64,000 bases of DNA from Sulfuricella sp. (GTDB taxonomy: Bacteria > Pseudomonadota > Gammaproteobacteria > Burkholderiales > Sulfuricellaceae): NCBI GenBank assembly GCA_041651995.1, contig JBAZID010000009.1, forward strand, positions 27,724-91,723. Reading direction: 5' to 3'. The translations under genes and the position numbers were made by a program. Positions 50,940-59,776 of the stretch are shown here, piece after piece; the stretch's first letter is position 1, and the number at the start of each line of letters is the position of its first letter. Under the pieces are notes generated by a model, which worked only from the letters and a program-made list of their open reading frames with translations, searched no databases and was not told the origin of the DNA.

Positions 50940-51575
50940 ATGGAACTGCTGCTTTCCTTCATCGACCTTGTCCTGCACCTGGACAAGCATCTGCCCATAT
51001 TGATCCAGCAATATGGCACCTGGATTTACCTGGCCCTGTTTCTGGTGATTTTCTGCGAAACCGGGCTGGTGGTAACCCCTTTCCTGCCGGGAGATTCGCT
51101 GCTCTTCATTTCCGGCGCCATCGCCGCCACCGGCGCCATGGAGCCCGAAGTTCTGGTCGTCCTGCTGGTATCCGCCTCATTTCTCGGCGACAACACCAAC
51201 TACTGGATCGGCCGCCTGGCCGGGCCGAGGATATTCAAGAGCAACACCTCGCGCCTGCTCAACCGCGACTACCTGGACAAGACCCACCACTTCTACCAGA
51301 AGCACGGTGGCAAGGCCATCATCCTGGCGCGATTCTTCCCCATCATCCGCACCTTCGCGCCCTTTGTCGCCGGCATGGGCCACATGGATTACCGCCGCTT
51401 CCTGTTCTTCAGCTTCAGCGGCAGCATCGCCTGGGTAGGCTCCTTCGTGCTTGGCGGCTATTTCTTCGGCAACATCCCCTTCATCAAGCAGAACCTCACC
51501 CTGGTGATGCTTGGGATCATCTTCGTATCCATTCTGCCCGGCATCATCGGCTACCTGCGCCACCGTTTTCAGTAG
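50940..51575 (+). CDS. DedA family membrane protein
   Basis: Protein of 211 residues with about five membrane helices. The DedA (SNARE-associated) motif ETGLVVTPFLPGDSLLFISG is near residue 40, and FFPIIRTFAPFVAGMGHMDYRRF with the essential Arg residues near 130. The group works in lipid carrier (undecaprenyl phosphate or phospholipid) flipping and envelope homeostasis. It lies 11 bases after secF and is probably cotranscribed. Confidence 0.93.
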   Translation: MELLLSFIDLVLHLDKHLPILIQQYGTWIYLALFLVIFCETGLVVTPFLPGDSLLFISGAIAATGAMEPEVLVVLLVSASFLGDNTNYWIGRLAGPRIFKSNTSRLLNRDYLDKTHHFYQKHGGKAIILARFFPIIRTFAPFVAGMGHMDYRRFLFFSFSGSIAWVGSFVLGGYFFGNIPFIKQNLTLVMLGIIFVSILPGIIGYLRHRFQ

Positions 51576-51614
51576 CCTATTTGCGCCAGCCACAAAGCAT
51601 GATAGCTTTGCGGC

Positions 51615-53441
51615 ATGGAATTTCTGGCCTACATCGCGCTCGCGCTTTTTTTCCTGATCGCCCCGCTGCTGGGCATTTCGGCCTATCTGCGGCAGGGGAC
51701 GCTTGAAAAAACCCAGCGCGAACGCAACAACGCCCTGAGTGCGCGCATCTCCGCGCTGGAAGCAGAGATCGCTCTATTAAGGCAGCCCCAGCCGGCGCCA
51801 GGTGAACCCGTGCCACTCGCCGCAAATGCGGCCATTCCGGTAACAGCCGTAGCCACCCCCAGCCAACCCGTTTCCGCGCCTCGGCCCCGGCGCGATGAAA
51901 AACCTTCATCCGGCATTGACCTGGAAACGCTGATCGCAGGCCGCTGGCTCAATCGCATCGGCATCATCGCCCTGCTGCTGGCCGGATCGTTCTTCCTCAA
52001 ATTTGCCTTCGACAACGACTGGATCGGCCCGGCAGGCCGCGTCGCCATCGGCCTGCTGTCGGGCAGCGCGCTGATCGTGTTCAGCCAGACCCTGCTCAGG
52101 CGTGGCTACAGCTATTTTTCCGACGGCATCGCCGGGCTGGGGGCGGGTGTGCTGTATCTTTCGCTCTATGCTGCCCACCAGTTTTACCATCTCGTGCCCT
52201 CCTGGGCGGCGTTCGGCGGCATGGCCATCACCACTGCCGCCCTGATGGGACTGGCGCTGGGCCGGGATTCGCAGCGCATTGCCCTGCTGGCGCTGGCTGG
52301 CGGCTTCCTCACCCCGGCCCTGCTGAGCAGCGGAGTGGATGCGCAAATCCAGCTTTTCAGCTATCTGGCCGTGCTGAACATGGGCCTGATGGTTCTCGCC
52401 CGCCGCCGCGACTGGGACCTGCTGCCGCCACTGGCGCTGGCGGCCACCATCGCCTATTACTTCGGCTGGCACGAGCAGTTCTACCTTGCAGCCACCCGCC
52501 TGCTGCCAACGCTGGCCTTCCTGACCCTGTTCTTTGCCCAGTTCGCCGCCCTGTCCGTGCTCCAGGCGCGGCGCGGCGAACGGCTCACGCCGCTGCAAAT
52601 CCTGCTGCTGCTCCTGAATGCCGCCTTCTACCTCATTGCACTGGGTGATCTGCTCTACGGCCAGCATCGCACCTATCTCACCCTTGCCCTGCTGCTGCTC
52701 TCCGCGGCCTACCTCGGCATGATGCGCCTCGCGCCGCCCACGCCCGCGCGCCTGCCTTTCGCCGCGCTGGCCCTGACCGCCGCCACGCTGGCCATCCCGG
52801 TACAACTGGAGGGCGAATGGATCGCCATTGCCTGGGCCATCGAGGGCGCGGCGCTGGCTGCCAGCGGATTCAGAAGCGGCAACGCCGGCCTGCGCGGCGC
52901 CGCACTGATCCTGTTTGCCCTCGCTGCCGTGACGCTGATTGCTGACCTGCCGGAAGGCGGGGCATTTCTCCTCAATGCGCGCTTCGCCACTTTCGCCGTG
53001 CTGGCCGCCTGCCTCGGCCTGGCTGCGGCCTGGGCGTTCAGGGCGGTTGAGACACTTTCCAGCAACGAGCGCCCTGGTTTTGGCGCGGCAGGCGTGGCGG
53101 CGAATATCTTTGCCGTGTGGGGCCTGTCGCTGGAACTGTGGGATGTGTTCAGCAGCGGGCAACGAACCGGCCTGGCACAATTGCTTGCCCTGTCCCTGTT
53201 CTGGGCGGCGTATGCCACGGTTTTGATCCTCATTGGCGTGCGGCGCAACATCCCCGCGCTGCGCTGGCAGGCGCTGGCGCTGTTCGGGCTGCTGGTGGGC
53301 AAGGTATTCCTGTATGACTTCGCCCTGCTCGAAAAGGCCTATCGCATTGCCTCCTTCTTTGCCTTGGGCACGGCATTGCTGGCCGTATCCTTTTTCTACC
53401 AGCGCCGTCAGGGAGCTGAAAAACCCGGCAAGGAATCCTGA
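51615..53441 (+). CDS. DUF2339 multi-spanning membrane protein
   Basis: Protein of 608 residues with a short coiled coil near the N terminus (TLEKTQRERNNALSARISALEAEIALLR), a Pro-rich linker, then about 18 hydrophobic helices. The block SGIDLETLIAGRWLNRIGIIALLLAGSFFLKFAFDNDWIGP is the DUF2339 hallmark. The function is unknown. It is followed, with overlapping TGATG, by a DUF3999 gene, the usual partner. Confidence 0.88.
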   Translation: MEFLAYIALALFFLIAPLLGISAYLRQGTLEKTQRERNNALSARISALEAEIALLRQPQPAPGEPVPLAANAAIPVTAVATPSQPVSAPRPRRDEKPSSGIDLETLIAGRWLNRIGIIALLLAGSFFLKFAFDNDWIGPAGRVAIGLLSGSALIVFSQTLLRRGYSYFSDGIAGLGAGVLYLSLYAAHQFYHLVPSWAAFGGMAITTAALMGLALGRDSQRIALLALAGGFLTPALLSSGVDAQIQLFSYLAVLNMGLMVLARRRDWDLLPPLALAATIAYYFGWHEQFYLAATRLLPTLAFLTLFFAQFAALSVLQARRGERLTPLQILLLLLNAAFYLIALGDLLYGQHRTYLTLALLLLSAAYLGMMRLAPPTPARLPFAALALTAATLAIPVQLEGEWIAIAWAIEGAALAASGFRSGNAGLRGAALILFALAAVTLIADLPEGGAFLLNARFATFAVLAACLGLAAAWAFRAVETLSSNERPGFGAAGVAANIFAVWGLSLELWDVFSSGQRTGLAQLLALSLFWAAYATVLILIGVRRNIPALRWQALALFGLLVGKVFLYDFALLEKAYRIASFFALGTALLAVSFFYQRRQGAEKPGKES

Positions 53442-54736
53442 TGCGACGGCTGTTCCTGCTACTCCTCCCTTTCGGCGTGCAGGCTGCGGAACTGCCCCCG
53501 GCCAAGGCAGCCGAGCCTGCCGCCTGGCAGCACTGGCAATATTCCCGCCCATTGCAGATGCCCGCCGCACCATCGGAGTGGGCGCGCTTCACCCTGCCAG
53601 CCGAAATTCATGGCCCGGCACAGGGCAGCCTCGCAGACCTGCGCCTGATCGGCCAAAACGGCAAGGAAATTCCCTATCTACTGTACGCGCAACAGGAGCA
53701 ATGCCAGCGCACCTGGCGCAGCGCGCCGCTCAGCGATACCGGCTTCATTCCCGGCCAGTACAGCCAGGCCGTAGTCGATGCAGGAACTGACGGTGCGCTG
53801 CACAATGCGGTTGAAATCAGCACGGAGCAGAAGGATTTTTTCACCTGGACAGAGATCGCCGCCAGTGATGACCACGTTACCTGGCGCAGCGTGCGGGAAA
53901 AAGCGCCGCTCTACCGCTTCGACAGCGCCAGGCCGAACAACGGCGAGATCCTGAATTACCCCCTGACCCGATCGCGCTGGCTACGCCTGCGCTTTCTGCA
54001 GGGCGAGAAGGCCCTGTCGATTACCAGCGCGCGCATCACCCGGGAAGTCCGGACCGAGGCGGAGCGCACCCCGCTTGCCGCAACATTTCAACTCGCTGCC
54101 GGGCAGGTTGAAGGGGAGAGCGTGTGGCAAACCGATCTGGGCCGGAGCTTGCCGCCCGTTTCCGCACTGCGCTTTGAGTCCAGTCAGGCCAAATTTCACC
54201 GCGGGGTCAAGGTCAGCGCCAGCGAAGACGGCAAGAACTGGCGCGGCATCGCGCACGGACACATCTATCGCCATGCCGCCGCCCTGGATGAGAAGCAGCG
54301 CGCAGTACTGGAAATCAGCTTTCCCGAAACCCGCGCCAGATTCTGGCGCATCAGCATACTCAACCGCAACGACCCCGCGCTGCCCGGCCTGCATGTGAAC
54401 ATGCTGTCGATTCCGCGCCACATCGCGTTCAGGCGCGAGGCAGGGCTGGATTACCGCCTGCTTTACGGCAACCCGAGCGCCACGCCGGCACAGTATGAAT
54501 TGGCACAAGTATCCAGCAGCGCACAATGGCAATCCGCGCCTGTTGCCACATTGGGGATGGAAGCCAGCAACACGTCCTATGTCAGCGCGGCGCCCTGGAG
54601 CGAACGCCATCCGTGGCTGCTGTGGACTGCACTCGTCACGGCGGTGGGCATGCTGGCATGGATGGCCATCACGGCGTTGCGCCACGGCCATTCAGGAGTA
54701 GGGGACAAGACGGGAAATCGAACCGGGCGGGAATGA
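53441..54736 (+). CDS. DUF3999 exported membrane-anchored protein
   Basis: Protein of 431 residues with a signal peptide ending near QAAELPPA (residue about 16). A large beta-rich periplasmic part has repeats of a discoidin-like kind (VSALRFESSQAKFHRGVKVSASEDGKNWRGI). A single C-terminal helix (WLLWTALVTAVGMLAWMAITAL, about 388-410) anchors it. DUF3999 with DUF2339 forms a conserved envelope pair of unknown role. It ends convergently with yjfB. Confidence 0.87.
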   Translation: MRRLFLLLLPFGVQAAELPPAKAAEPAAWQHWQYSRPLQMPAAPSEWARFTLPAEIHGPAQGSLADLRLIGQNGKEIPYLLYAQQEQCQRTWRSAPLSDTGFIPGQYSQAVVDAGTDGALHNAVEISTEQKDFFTWTEIAASDDHVTWRSVREKAPLYRFDSARPNNGEILNYPLTRSRWLRLRFLQGEKALSITSARITREVRTEAERTPLAATFQLAAGQVEGESVWQTDLGRSLPPVSALRFESSQAKFHRGVKVSASEDGKNWRGIAHGHIYRHAAALDEKQRAVLEISFPETRARFWRISILNRNDPALPGLHVNMLSIPRHIAFRREAGLDYRLLYGNPSATPAQYELAQVSSSAQWQSAPVATLGMEASNTSYVSAAPWSERHPWLLWTALVTAVGMLAWMAITALRHGHSGVGDKTGNRTGRE

Positions 54737-54752
54737 ACTCCCTGCCCGGGTA

Positions 54753-54959
54753 TCAAGCGGTGGTGTTGATGTTCTGACCCAGATTGGGCGGCAGATTGGC
54801 GGCGGTTTTTTCCGCCTTGGGAATGGCGGCTATCAGCTGCTGGGCATTCTGCTCCTCGATCTGCATGGCTTTCTTCAGCACCGAGAGACCAACCGCATCA
54901 CCGGTGCTCTGGCCGGCAACCGAAGCCAGTGCCGTGCTGGTATTCATGTTTACATTCAT
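54753..54959 (-). CDS. yjfB: YjfB family putative motility-associated protein
   Basis: Protein of 68 residues, mostly helical, with LASVAGQSTGDAVGLSVLKKAM, AQQLIAAIPK and a C-terminal NLPPNLGQNINTTA. The ending NLGQxIxTxA and the central LKKAM are diagnostic of the YjfB family, which is found in flagellated bacteria. Its role is not established. AGGTTAAT precedes the start; the gene is single. Confidence 0.85.
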   Translation of the reverse strand: MNVNMNTSTALASVAGQSTGDAVGLSVLKKAMQIEEQNAQQLIAAIPKAEKTAANLPPNLGQNINTTA

Positions 54960-55053
54960 AATTAACCTCCGCTACTCGAACAAGCGCTTCGAGTATACCC
55001 CGATTTTTTTCTGCCGGGCAATCCTGCCCGGCGGCTTAGGATAAAATTCCGCC

Positions 55054-56001
55054 ATGACCCTCACTGAACTGCGCTATATCGTTGCCCTCACCCGTACCCG
55101 CCATTTTGGCCGCGCGGCGGAAGCCTGTTTTGTCAGCCAGCCCACGCTGAGCATTGCCATTCGCAAGCTGGAGGAAGAACTGGGCGTCACGCTCTTTGAG
55201 CGCGGCACCAGCGAAATTACCATGACCCCCATCGGTGAGCAGGTAGTAGCGCAGGCGCAACGCGTGCTGGAAGAAGCCAGCGCGATCAAAAGCATCGCCC
55301 AGCAGGGGCAGGATCAACTGGCCGGCCCCTTGCGCCTCGGCGCCATCTACACCATCGCGCCCTATCTGCTGCCACAACTGATTCCGGCGCTGCATCAACT
55401 TGCGCCAAACATGCCGCTGCATATTGAAGAAAATTTTACCGCCCGTCTCAACGAGCGGCTGAAACAGGGTGATCTGGACGTCATCATCATTGCCTTGCCA
55501 TTTGACGAACCCGGCTTTGTCACCCAGGCCCTGTATGACGAGCCCTTCCGCGTGGCTTTGCCGTCCAGCCACCCCTGGAGCAAGAAAGAAACCATCAGCA
55601 GCGCCGAACTGGAGCAGGAAAGCCTGCTCCTGCTGGGTTCCGGGCATTGCTTCCGCGATCAGGTATTGCAGGCCTGCCCCGCCGCGCACAACCGTTCCAA
55701 CGCCGCGCCCGGCAGCATACAGAAGACGCTCGAAGGCAGCTCGCTCGAAACCATCCGCCACATGGTGGCCAGCGGCGCCGGCATCACGGTGCTCCCTTGC
55801 AGCGCCATCGGCAAGGGCACGAGCGAAGACAGCCTGCTGGCTTTCCGCCCATTCAGCGCCCCCATCCCCAGCCGCCGGGTGGCTTTGGCGTGGCGCAAGC
55901 GCTATCCCCGCCCCGATGCCATCGCCGCCGTGCGTCAGGCAGTGATGGATGCCGGCCTGCCATGTACATCCAGACTGGATCTGCCGCCACAGGAAAATTG
56001 A
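55054..56001 (+). CDS. oxyR: LysR-type peroxide regulator OxyR
   Basis: Transcription factor of 315 residues. The N-terminal winged helix MTLTELRYIVALTRTRHFGRAAEACFVSQPTLS is OxyR-like. The sensor pair is in GHCFRDQVLQACP: two Cys separated by eight residues, the same spacing as Cys199/Cys208 of E. coli OxyR, able to form the activating disulfide. It activates peroxide defence genes. The rubredoxin and rubredoxin reductase genes directly downstream may be among its targets (inference). Confidence 0.94.
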   Translation: MTLTELRYIVALTRTRHFGRAAEACFVSQPTLSIAIRKLEEELGVTLFERGTSEITMTPIGEQVVAQAQRVLEEASAIKSIAQQGQDQLAGPLRLGAIYTIAPYLLPQLIPALHQLAPNMPLHIEENFTARLNERLKQGDLDVIIIALPFDEPGFVTQALYDEPFRVALPSSHPWSKKETISSAELEQESLLLLGSGHCFRDQVLQACPAAHNRSNAAPGSIQKTLEGSSLETIRHMVASGAGITVLPCSAIGKGTSEDSLLAFRPFSAPIPSRRVALAWRKRYPRPDAIAAVRQAVMDAGLPCTSRLDLPPQEN

Positions 56002-56092
56002 TTTTTATCAGGAAACAACTTGTAAATTGGGCTGCCTGCCATAATTTAAAATATTCAGAATTATCCAAATGAATATGAACAAGGGGCAAACA

Positions 56093-56260
56093 ATGAAAAA
56101 ATTTCAATGCGTAGTCTGTGGCTGGATTTACGACGAGGCTGCTGGCGCACCGGGCGAAGGCATTGCCGCCGGCACGCGCTGGGAAGATGTCCCGGACAGC
56201 TGGGCATGCCCGGATTGCGGGGTAGGAAAAGCTGACTTTGAAATGGCTCAGATAGCCTGA
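56093..56260 (+). CDS. Rubredoxin
   Basis: Small electron carrier of 55 residues with one Fe bound by four Cys: CVVCGW (6 and 9) and CPDCGVGK (39 and 42). AAGGGG precedes the ATG at 56093; an in-frame upstream ATG (56069) lacks such a site. The reductase gene follows in 36 bases, so the pair forms an NAD(P)H-to-rubredoxin chain for alkane hydroxylase, peroxide or oxygen reduction. Confidence 0.96.
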   Translation: MKKFQCVVCGWIYDEAAGAPGEGIAAGTRWEDVPDSWACPDCGVGKADFEMAQIA

Positions 56261-56296
56261 TAACAGAGGGGGAGATTTCCCCTGCAGGAGAACGCC

Positions 56297-57436
56297 ATGT
56301 CACCCCTCATCATTATCGGCAGCGGCCTGGCCGGCTTCACCCTGGCACGGGAATGGCGCAAGCTCGACAGCGCCACGCCGCTGCGCATTTTCACCCGCGA
56401 CGATGGCGGGTTCTATTCCAAGCCCATGCTCTCCAATGCCATTGCCGGCGGCAAATCGGCCGCACAGCTGGCCATGAAAACGGCAGCGCAGATGGCGCAG
56501 GAACTGAATGCCGAGATCAGCGCACACAGCGAGATCAGCGCCATCCATCCGCAGCGTCACAGCATCAGCGTGAACGGAACGGAGCTTGCCTATTCCCGGC
56601 TGGTGCTGGCGCAGGGCGCCGATCCGATTCGCCCGCCATTGCGGGGCGATGGCGCCGACGCCGTGCTTTCGGTCAACAATCTCGACGATTACGCCCGTTT
56701 CCGTGCCGCGCTGGAAGGTAAAAAACGCGTCGCCATCCTCGGCGGCGGATTGATCGGCTGTGAATTCGCCAATGATCTGCTGGCAGGTGGCTTCAGCGTT
56801 GACGTCATCGACCCCGGCACACGCCCCCTGGCCGCCCTGCTGCCGGCCGAAGCCAGCATGAAACTACAGGATGCCTTGTGCGAACAGGGCGTGAACTGGC
56901 GCTTCGGCGTCAAGGCGGAAGCCGTGGCGCATGCGGGCAATGCCTTGCACCTCAAGCTGTCTGACGGCTCAAGCCTGGACGCGGATGTTGTTCTATCCGC
57001 CATCGGCCTGCGTTCGCGCACCGCGCTGGCCGCGGCGGCAGGCATCACCGTCAAGCGCGGCATCGTGGTCGACAACCAGCTCAAAACCAGCGCCCCGGAC
57101 ATCTACGCCATCGGCGACTGCGCGGAAGCGCAAGGCAAGGTGCTGCTGTACGTCATGCCGCTGATGCAGCAGGCGCGGACACTGGCAAAAGTGCTCGCGG
57201 GAACCGGGGCAGAGTTGAGTTATCCGGTGATGCCGGTGGTGATCAAAACACCGGCCTGCCCGATCACGGCCTGTCCACCGCCCATCGGCATGGAAGGCGA
57301 ATGGCAAGTGGAAACCACGCCACAGGGTGTGCGCGCCCTGTTTCTTGACGGGGCAGACCAGCTGCATGGTTTCGCGCTTACCGGACAGGCCACGGCGGAA
57401 AAGAACAGCCTGGCGCAACAACTGGGCGCATCCTGA
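56297..57436 (+). CDS. Rubredoxin reductase (FAD-dependent oxidoreductase)
   Basis: Protein of 379 residues. The FAD Rossmann motif PLIIIGSGLAGFTLARE is at the N terminus, the NAD(P) motif RVAILGGGLIGCEFANDL near residue 145 and the second FAD motif DIYAIGDCAEAQGK near 270. The DDGGFYSKPMLSNA segment matches rubredoxin-NAD reductases of Pseudomonas. It starts with GGAG after a small stem-loop (AGGGGGAGATTTCCCCT at 56266-56282) that could tune its translation relative to rubredoxin. Confidence 0.93.
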   Translation: MSPLIIIGSGLAGFTLAREWRKLDSATPLRIFTRDDGGFYSKPMLSNAIAGGKSAAQLAMKTAAQMAQELNAEISAHSEISAIHPQRHSISVNGTELAYSRLVLAQGADPIRPPLRGDGADAVLSVNNLDDYARFRAALEGKKRVAILGGGLIGCEFANDLLAGGFSVDVIDPGTRPLAALLPAEASMKLQDALCEQGVNWRFGVKAEAVAHAGNALHLKLSDGSSLDADVVLSAIGLRSRTALAAAAGITVKRGIVVDNQLKTSAPDIYAIGDCAEAQGKVLLYVMPLMQQARTLAKVLAGTGAELSYPVMPVVIKTPACPITACPPPIGMEGEWQVETTPQGVRALFLDGADQLHGFALTGQATAEKNSLAQQLGAS

Positions 57437-57592
57437 GCAAGACGTAATTCAAACCCGGCCCGGTCAAACACGATGCAGGAAATCCGGAATGACAACATAA
57501 CGGGCATTCTGGCTGGACATTTGCTCCATAGCACATGAAAATAGCCCGGGAATTGAGCCAAGACCCGTTCCAGCCCTTTGCCAGGACCTTGC

Positions 57593-59776
57593 ATGACATC
57601 TCCGGACCAGCCCGCCTCCAGTAAAAGCCATCTCGGCGAGGGACTGCATGAAGATTTACTCCACCCGGATCCCTTGCTGGACTGCCTGGTAGAACTCACG
57701 CGCATCCATGGCCGCCCCAGCACGCGCGCTGCTTTATCGGCGGGCCTGCCCCTGCCAAAAGAAGGTCTCACTCCTTCGCTGTTTGCACGTCCTGCCGCTC
57801 GCGCGGGGTTTTCCAGCAAGGTGGTGCGCAGGAAACTTGAAAAAATCGATCCTGCCTTGTTACCCGTTATTCTGTTGCTGGATGGGGATGAGGCCTGCCT
57901 GCTGCTGGGCTGGAGTGATGACGGCAATACCGCAAGATTGCTGTTTCCGGACACTTCCCAAGGCTTGGTTACCCTGCCGCGCGACGAGCTGGCCGCCCGC
58001 TACACGGACATCGCCATTTTTGCACGCCCCCATTTCCGCTTCGACCAGCGCACCCCTGAAATAGGCAGCGTGCCGCAAAAACACTGGTTCTGGGGCGCAA
58101 TTCTCGAACAGCTGCCGGTTTACCGCGACATTCTGGCTGCGGCCGTGCTGATCAATCTGTTTGCCCTGGCCATGCCGCTTTTCACCATGAACGTGTACGA
58201 CCGCGTGGTGCCAAACTTCGCCGTTGAAACCTTGTGGATGCTGGCTGCCGGGATGACGCTGGTGCTTGGGATTGATTATGTGCTGCGGCTGCTGCGTGGC
58301 CATTTTATCGACCTCGCCAGCGTGCGTATCGACCTCAGGCTATCCAAGCTGATCATGGAACACGTCCTGGGCATGCGGCTCAGCAACCGCCCGGCTTCCG
58401 TCGGCTCTTACGCGGCAACACTGAGATCCTTTGAATCCGTGCGTGATTTCATTGCATCCGCCACGGTCACGGCGCTGATCGACCTGCCCTTTGCCCTGCT
58501 CTTTTTCCTGGTCCTGGCCTGGATATCCTGGCCGCTGGTCTTCATCCCGATTCTCGGTGTTATCGCCGTCGTGATCTACAGTTATGTCATTCAGCACAAA
58601 ATGCATGAACTATCCGAAACCACTTTCCGCTCTGCCGCATTACGCAATGCCACCCTGGTGGAAAGCCTGACCGCACTCGAAGCCATCAAGGCGCATGGCG
58701 CCGAGGGCGTGATGCAAGCCAAATGGGAAAAGACCGCTGCCTTCCTGGCGCGCATGAGCGCCCAGATGCGCCTGCTTTCATCCTCCGCCATCAATGGCGT
58801 CATGACCTTGCAACAGTTCGTGAACATGAGTGTGATCGTGGGCGGCGTGTATCTGATTCATGCCGGCATGCTCACCATGGGTGGCCTGATCGCCTGCACC
58901 ATGCTGGCCTCGCGTGCCATGGCGCCGCTGGGGCAGATAGTGGGTCTGCTGTTGCAGTTTCAGCAGGCTGAAACCGCACTCAAATCACTCGAACAGACCA
59001 TGTCCCAGGCGACAGAGCGCTCGGAGGAAACCAATTTTATTCATCGCCCGGAAATCCGCGGTGAAATCGAATTCCGCGACGTGCAGTTCACCTACCCGGG
59101 CCACAGCGAACCCGCACTGCGCGGCGTGTCATTCAAAATCAATCCCGGCGAGCACGTCGTGGTAATCGGGCGTGTGGGCTCCGGCAAGACTACCCTGCAA
59201 AAACTCATGCTGGGCCTCTACCCTCCAAGCGAAGGCACGGTCCGGATCGATGGCGTGGACCTGCGCCAGCTCGACCCTGCCGATGTGCGCCGCAACATCG
59301 GCTATGTAGAACAGGACACCATCCTGCTCTACGGCTCATTGCGCGAAAACATTGCCATCGGCGCGCCTTATGCCGACGACCGGACCATTATCGCGGCTTC
59401 CGATGTCGGCGGACTGACCGACTTCGTGAACCGTCACCCCCAGGGTTTCGACATGATCATCGGTGAGCGTGGCGAATCGCTATCCGGCGGCCAGCGCCAG
59501 GGCGTCGCCATCGCCCGCGCTGCCCTGCTCGACCCCCCAATCCTGTTGCTGGACGAACCCACCAGCGCGATGGATTTTTCATCCGAAGCCCAGTTCAAGG
59601 AGCGCCTGAAAGGCTTTGCGCAGCACAAGACCCTGATCATCGTCACGCACCGCAACAGCCTGCTTGATCTGGCAAGCCGCATCATCGTCATCGATGACGG
59701 ATGCGTCGTGGCCGATGGCCCGCGCGACAAGGTGATCGAGGATCTGCAAGCCGGGCGGGTCGGGAGGGCGTCATGA
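57593..59776 (+). CDS. lapB: Type I secretion ABC transporter (LapB-like)
   Basis: Inner-membrane exporter of 727 residues. The N-terminal ~150 residues are a C39-peptidase-like domain (DPLLDCLVELTRIHGRPSTRAALSAGLPL). This region looks like the non-cleaving form that docks RTX substrates. Six membrane helices follow (about 165-440), then the ATPase with VVIGRVGSGKTT, ESLSGGQRQGVAIARA and ILLLDEPTSAMD. ATG at 57593 has AGGA upstream. It overlaps the adaptor gene by four bases. The downstream adhesin is the probable substrate. Confidence 0.93.
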   Translation: MTSPDQPASSKSHLGEGLHEDLLHPDPLLDCLVELTRIHGRPSTRAALSAGLPLPKEGLTPSLFARPAARAGFSSKVVRRKLEKIDPALLPVILLLDGDEACLLLGWSDDGNTARLLFPDTSQGLVTLPRDELAARYTDIAIFARPHFRFDQRTPEIGSVPQKHWFWGAILEQLPVYRDILAAAVLINLFALAMPLFTMNVYDRVVPNFAVETLWMLAAGMTLVLGIDYVLRLLRGHFIDLASVRIDLRLSKLIMEHVLGMRLSNRPASVGSYAATLRSFESVRDFIASATVTALIDLPFALLFFLVLAWISWPLVFIPILGVIAVVIYSYVIQHKMHELSETTFRSAALRNATLVESLTALEAIKAHGAEGVMQAKWEKTAAFLARMSAQMRLLSSSAINGVMTLQQFVNMSVIVGGVYLIHAGMLTMGGLIACTMLASRAMAPLGQIVGLLLQFQQAETALKSLEQTMSQATERSEETNFIHRPEIRGEIEFRDVQFTYPGHSEPALRGVSFKINPGEHVVVIGRVGSGKTTLQKLMLGLYPPSEGTVRIDGVDLRQLDPADVRRNIGYVEQDTILLYGSLRENIAIGAPYADDRTIIAASDVGGLTDFVNRHPQGFDMIIGERGESLSGGQRQGVAIARAALLDPPILLLDEPTSAMDFSSEAQFKERLKGFAQHKTLIIVTHRNSLLDLASRIIVIDDGCVVADGPRDKVIEDLQAGRVGRAS

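Noticed and set aside
54722..54748. CCGGGCGGGA..TCCCTGCCCGG stem-loop between the DUF3999 gene and yjfB
   Set aside because: Good pairing but no T-run on either strand, so not called as a terminator.
57220..57954. 244-codon minus-strand frame spanning the rubredoxin reductase end and the lapB start
   Set aside because: Overlaps two well-supported plus-strand genes, no domain or ribosome site; shadow frame.
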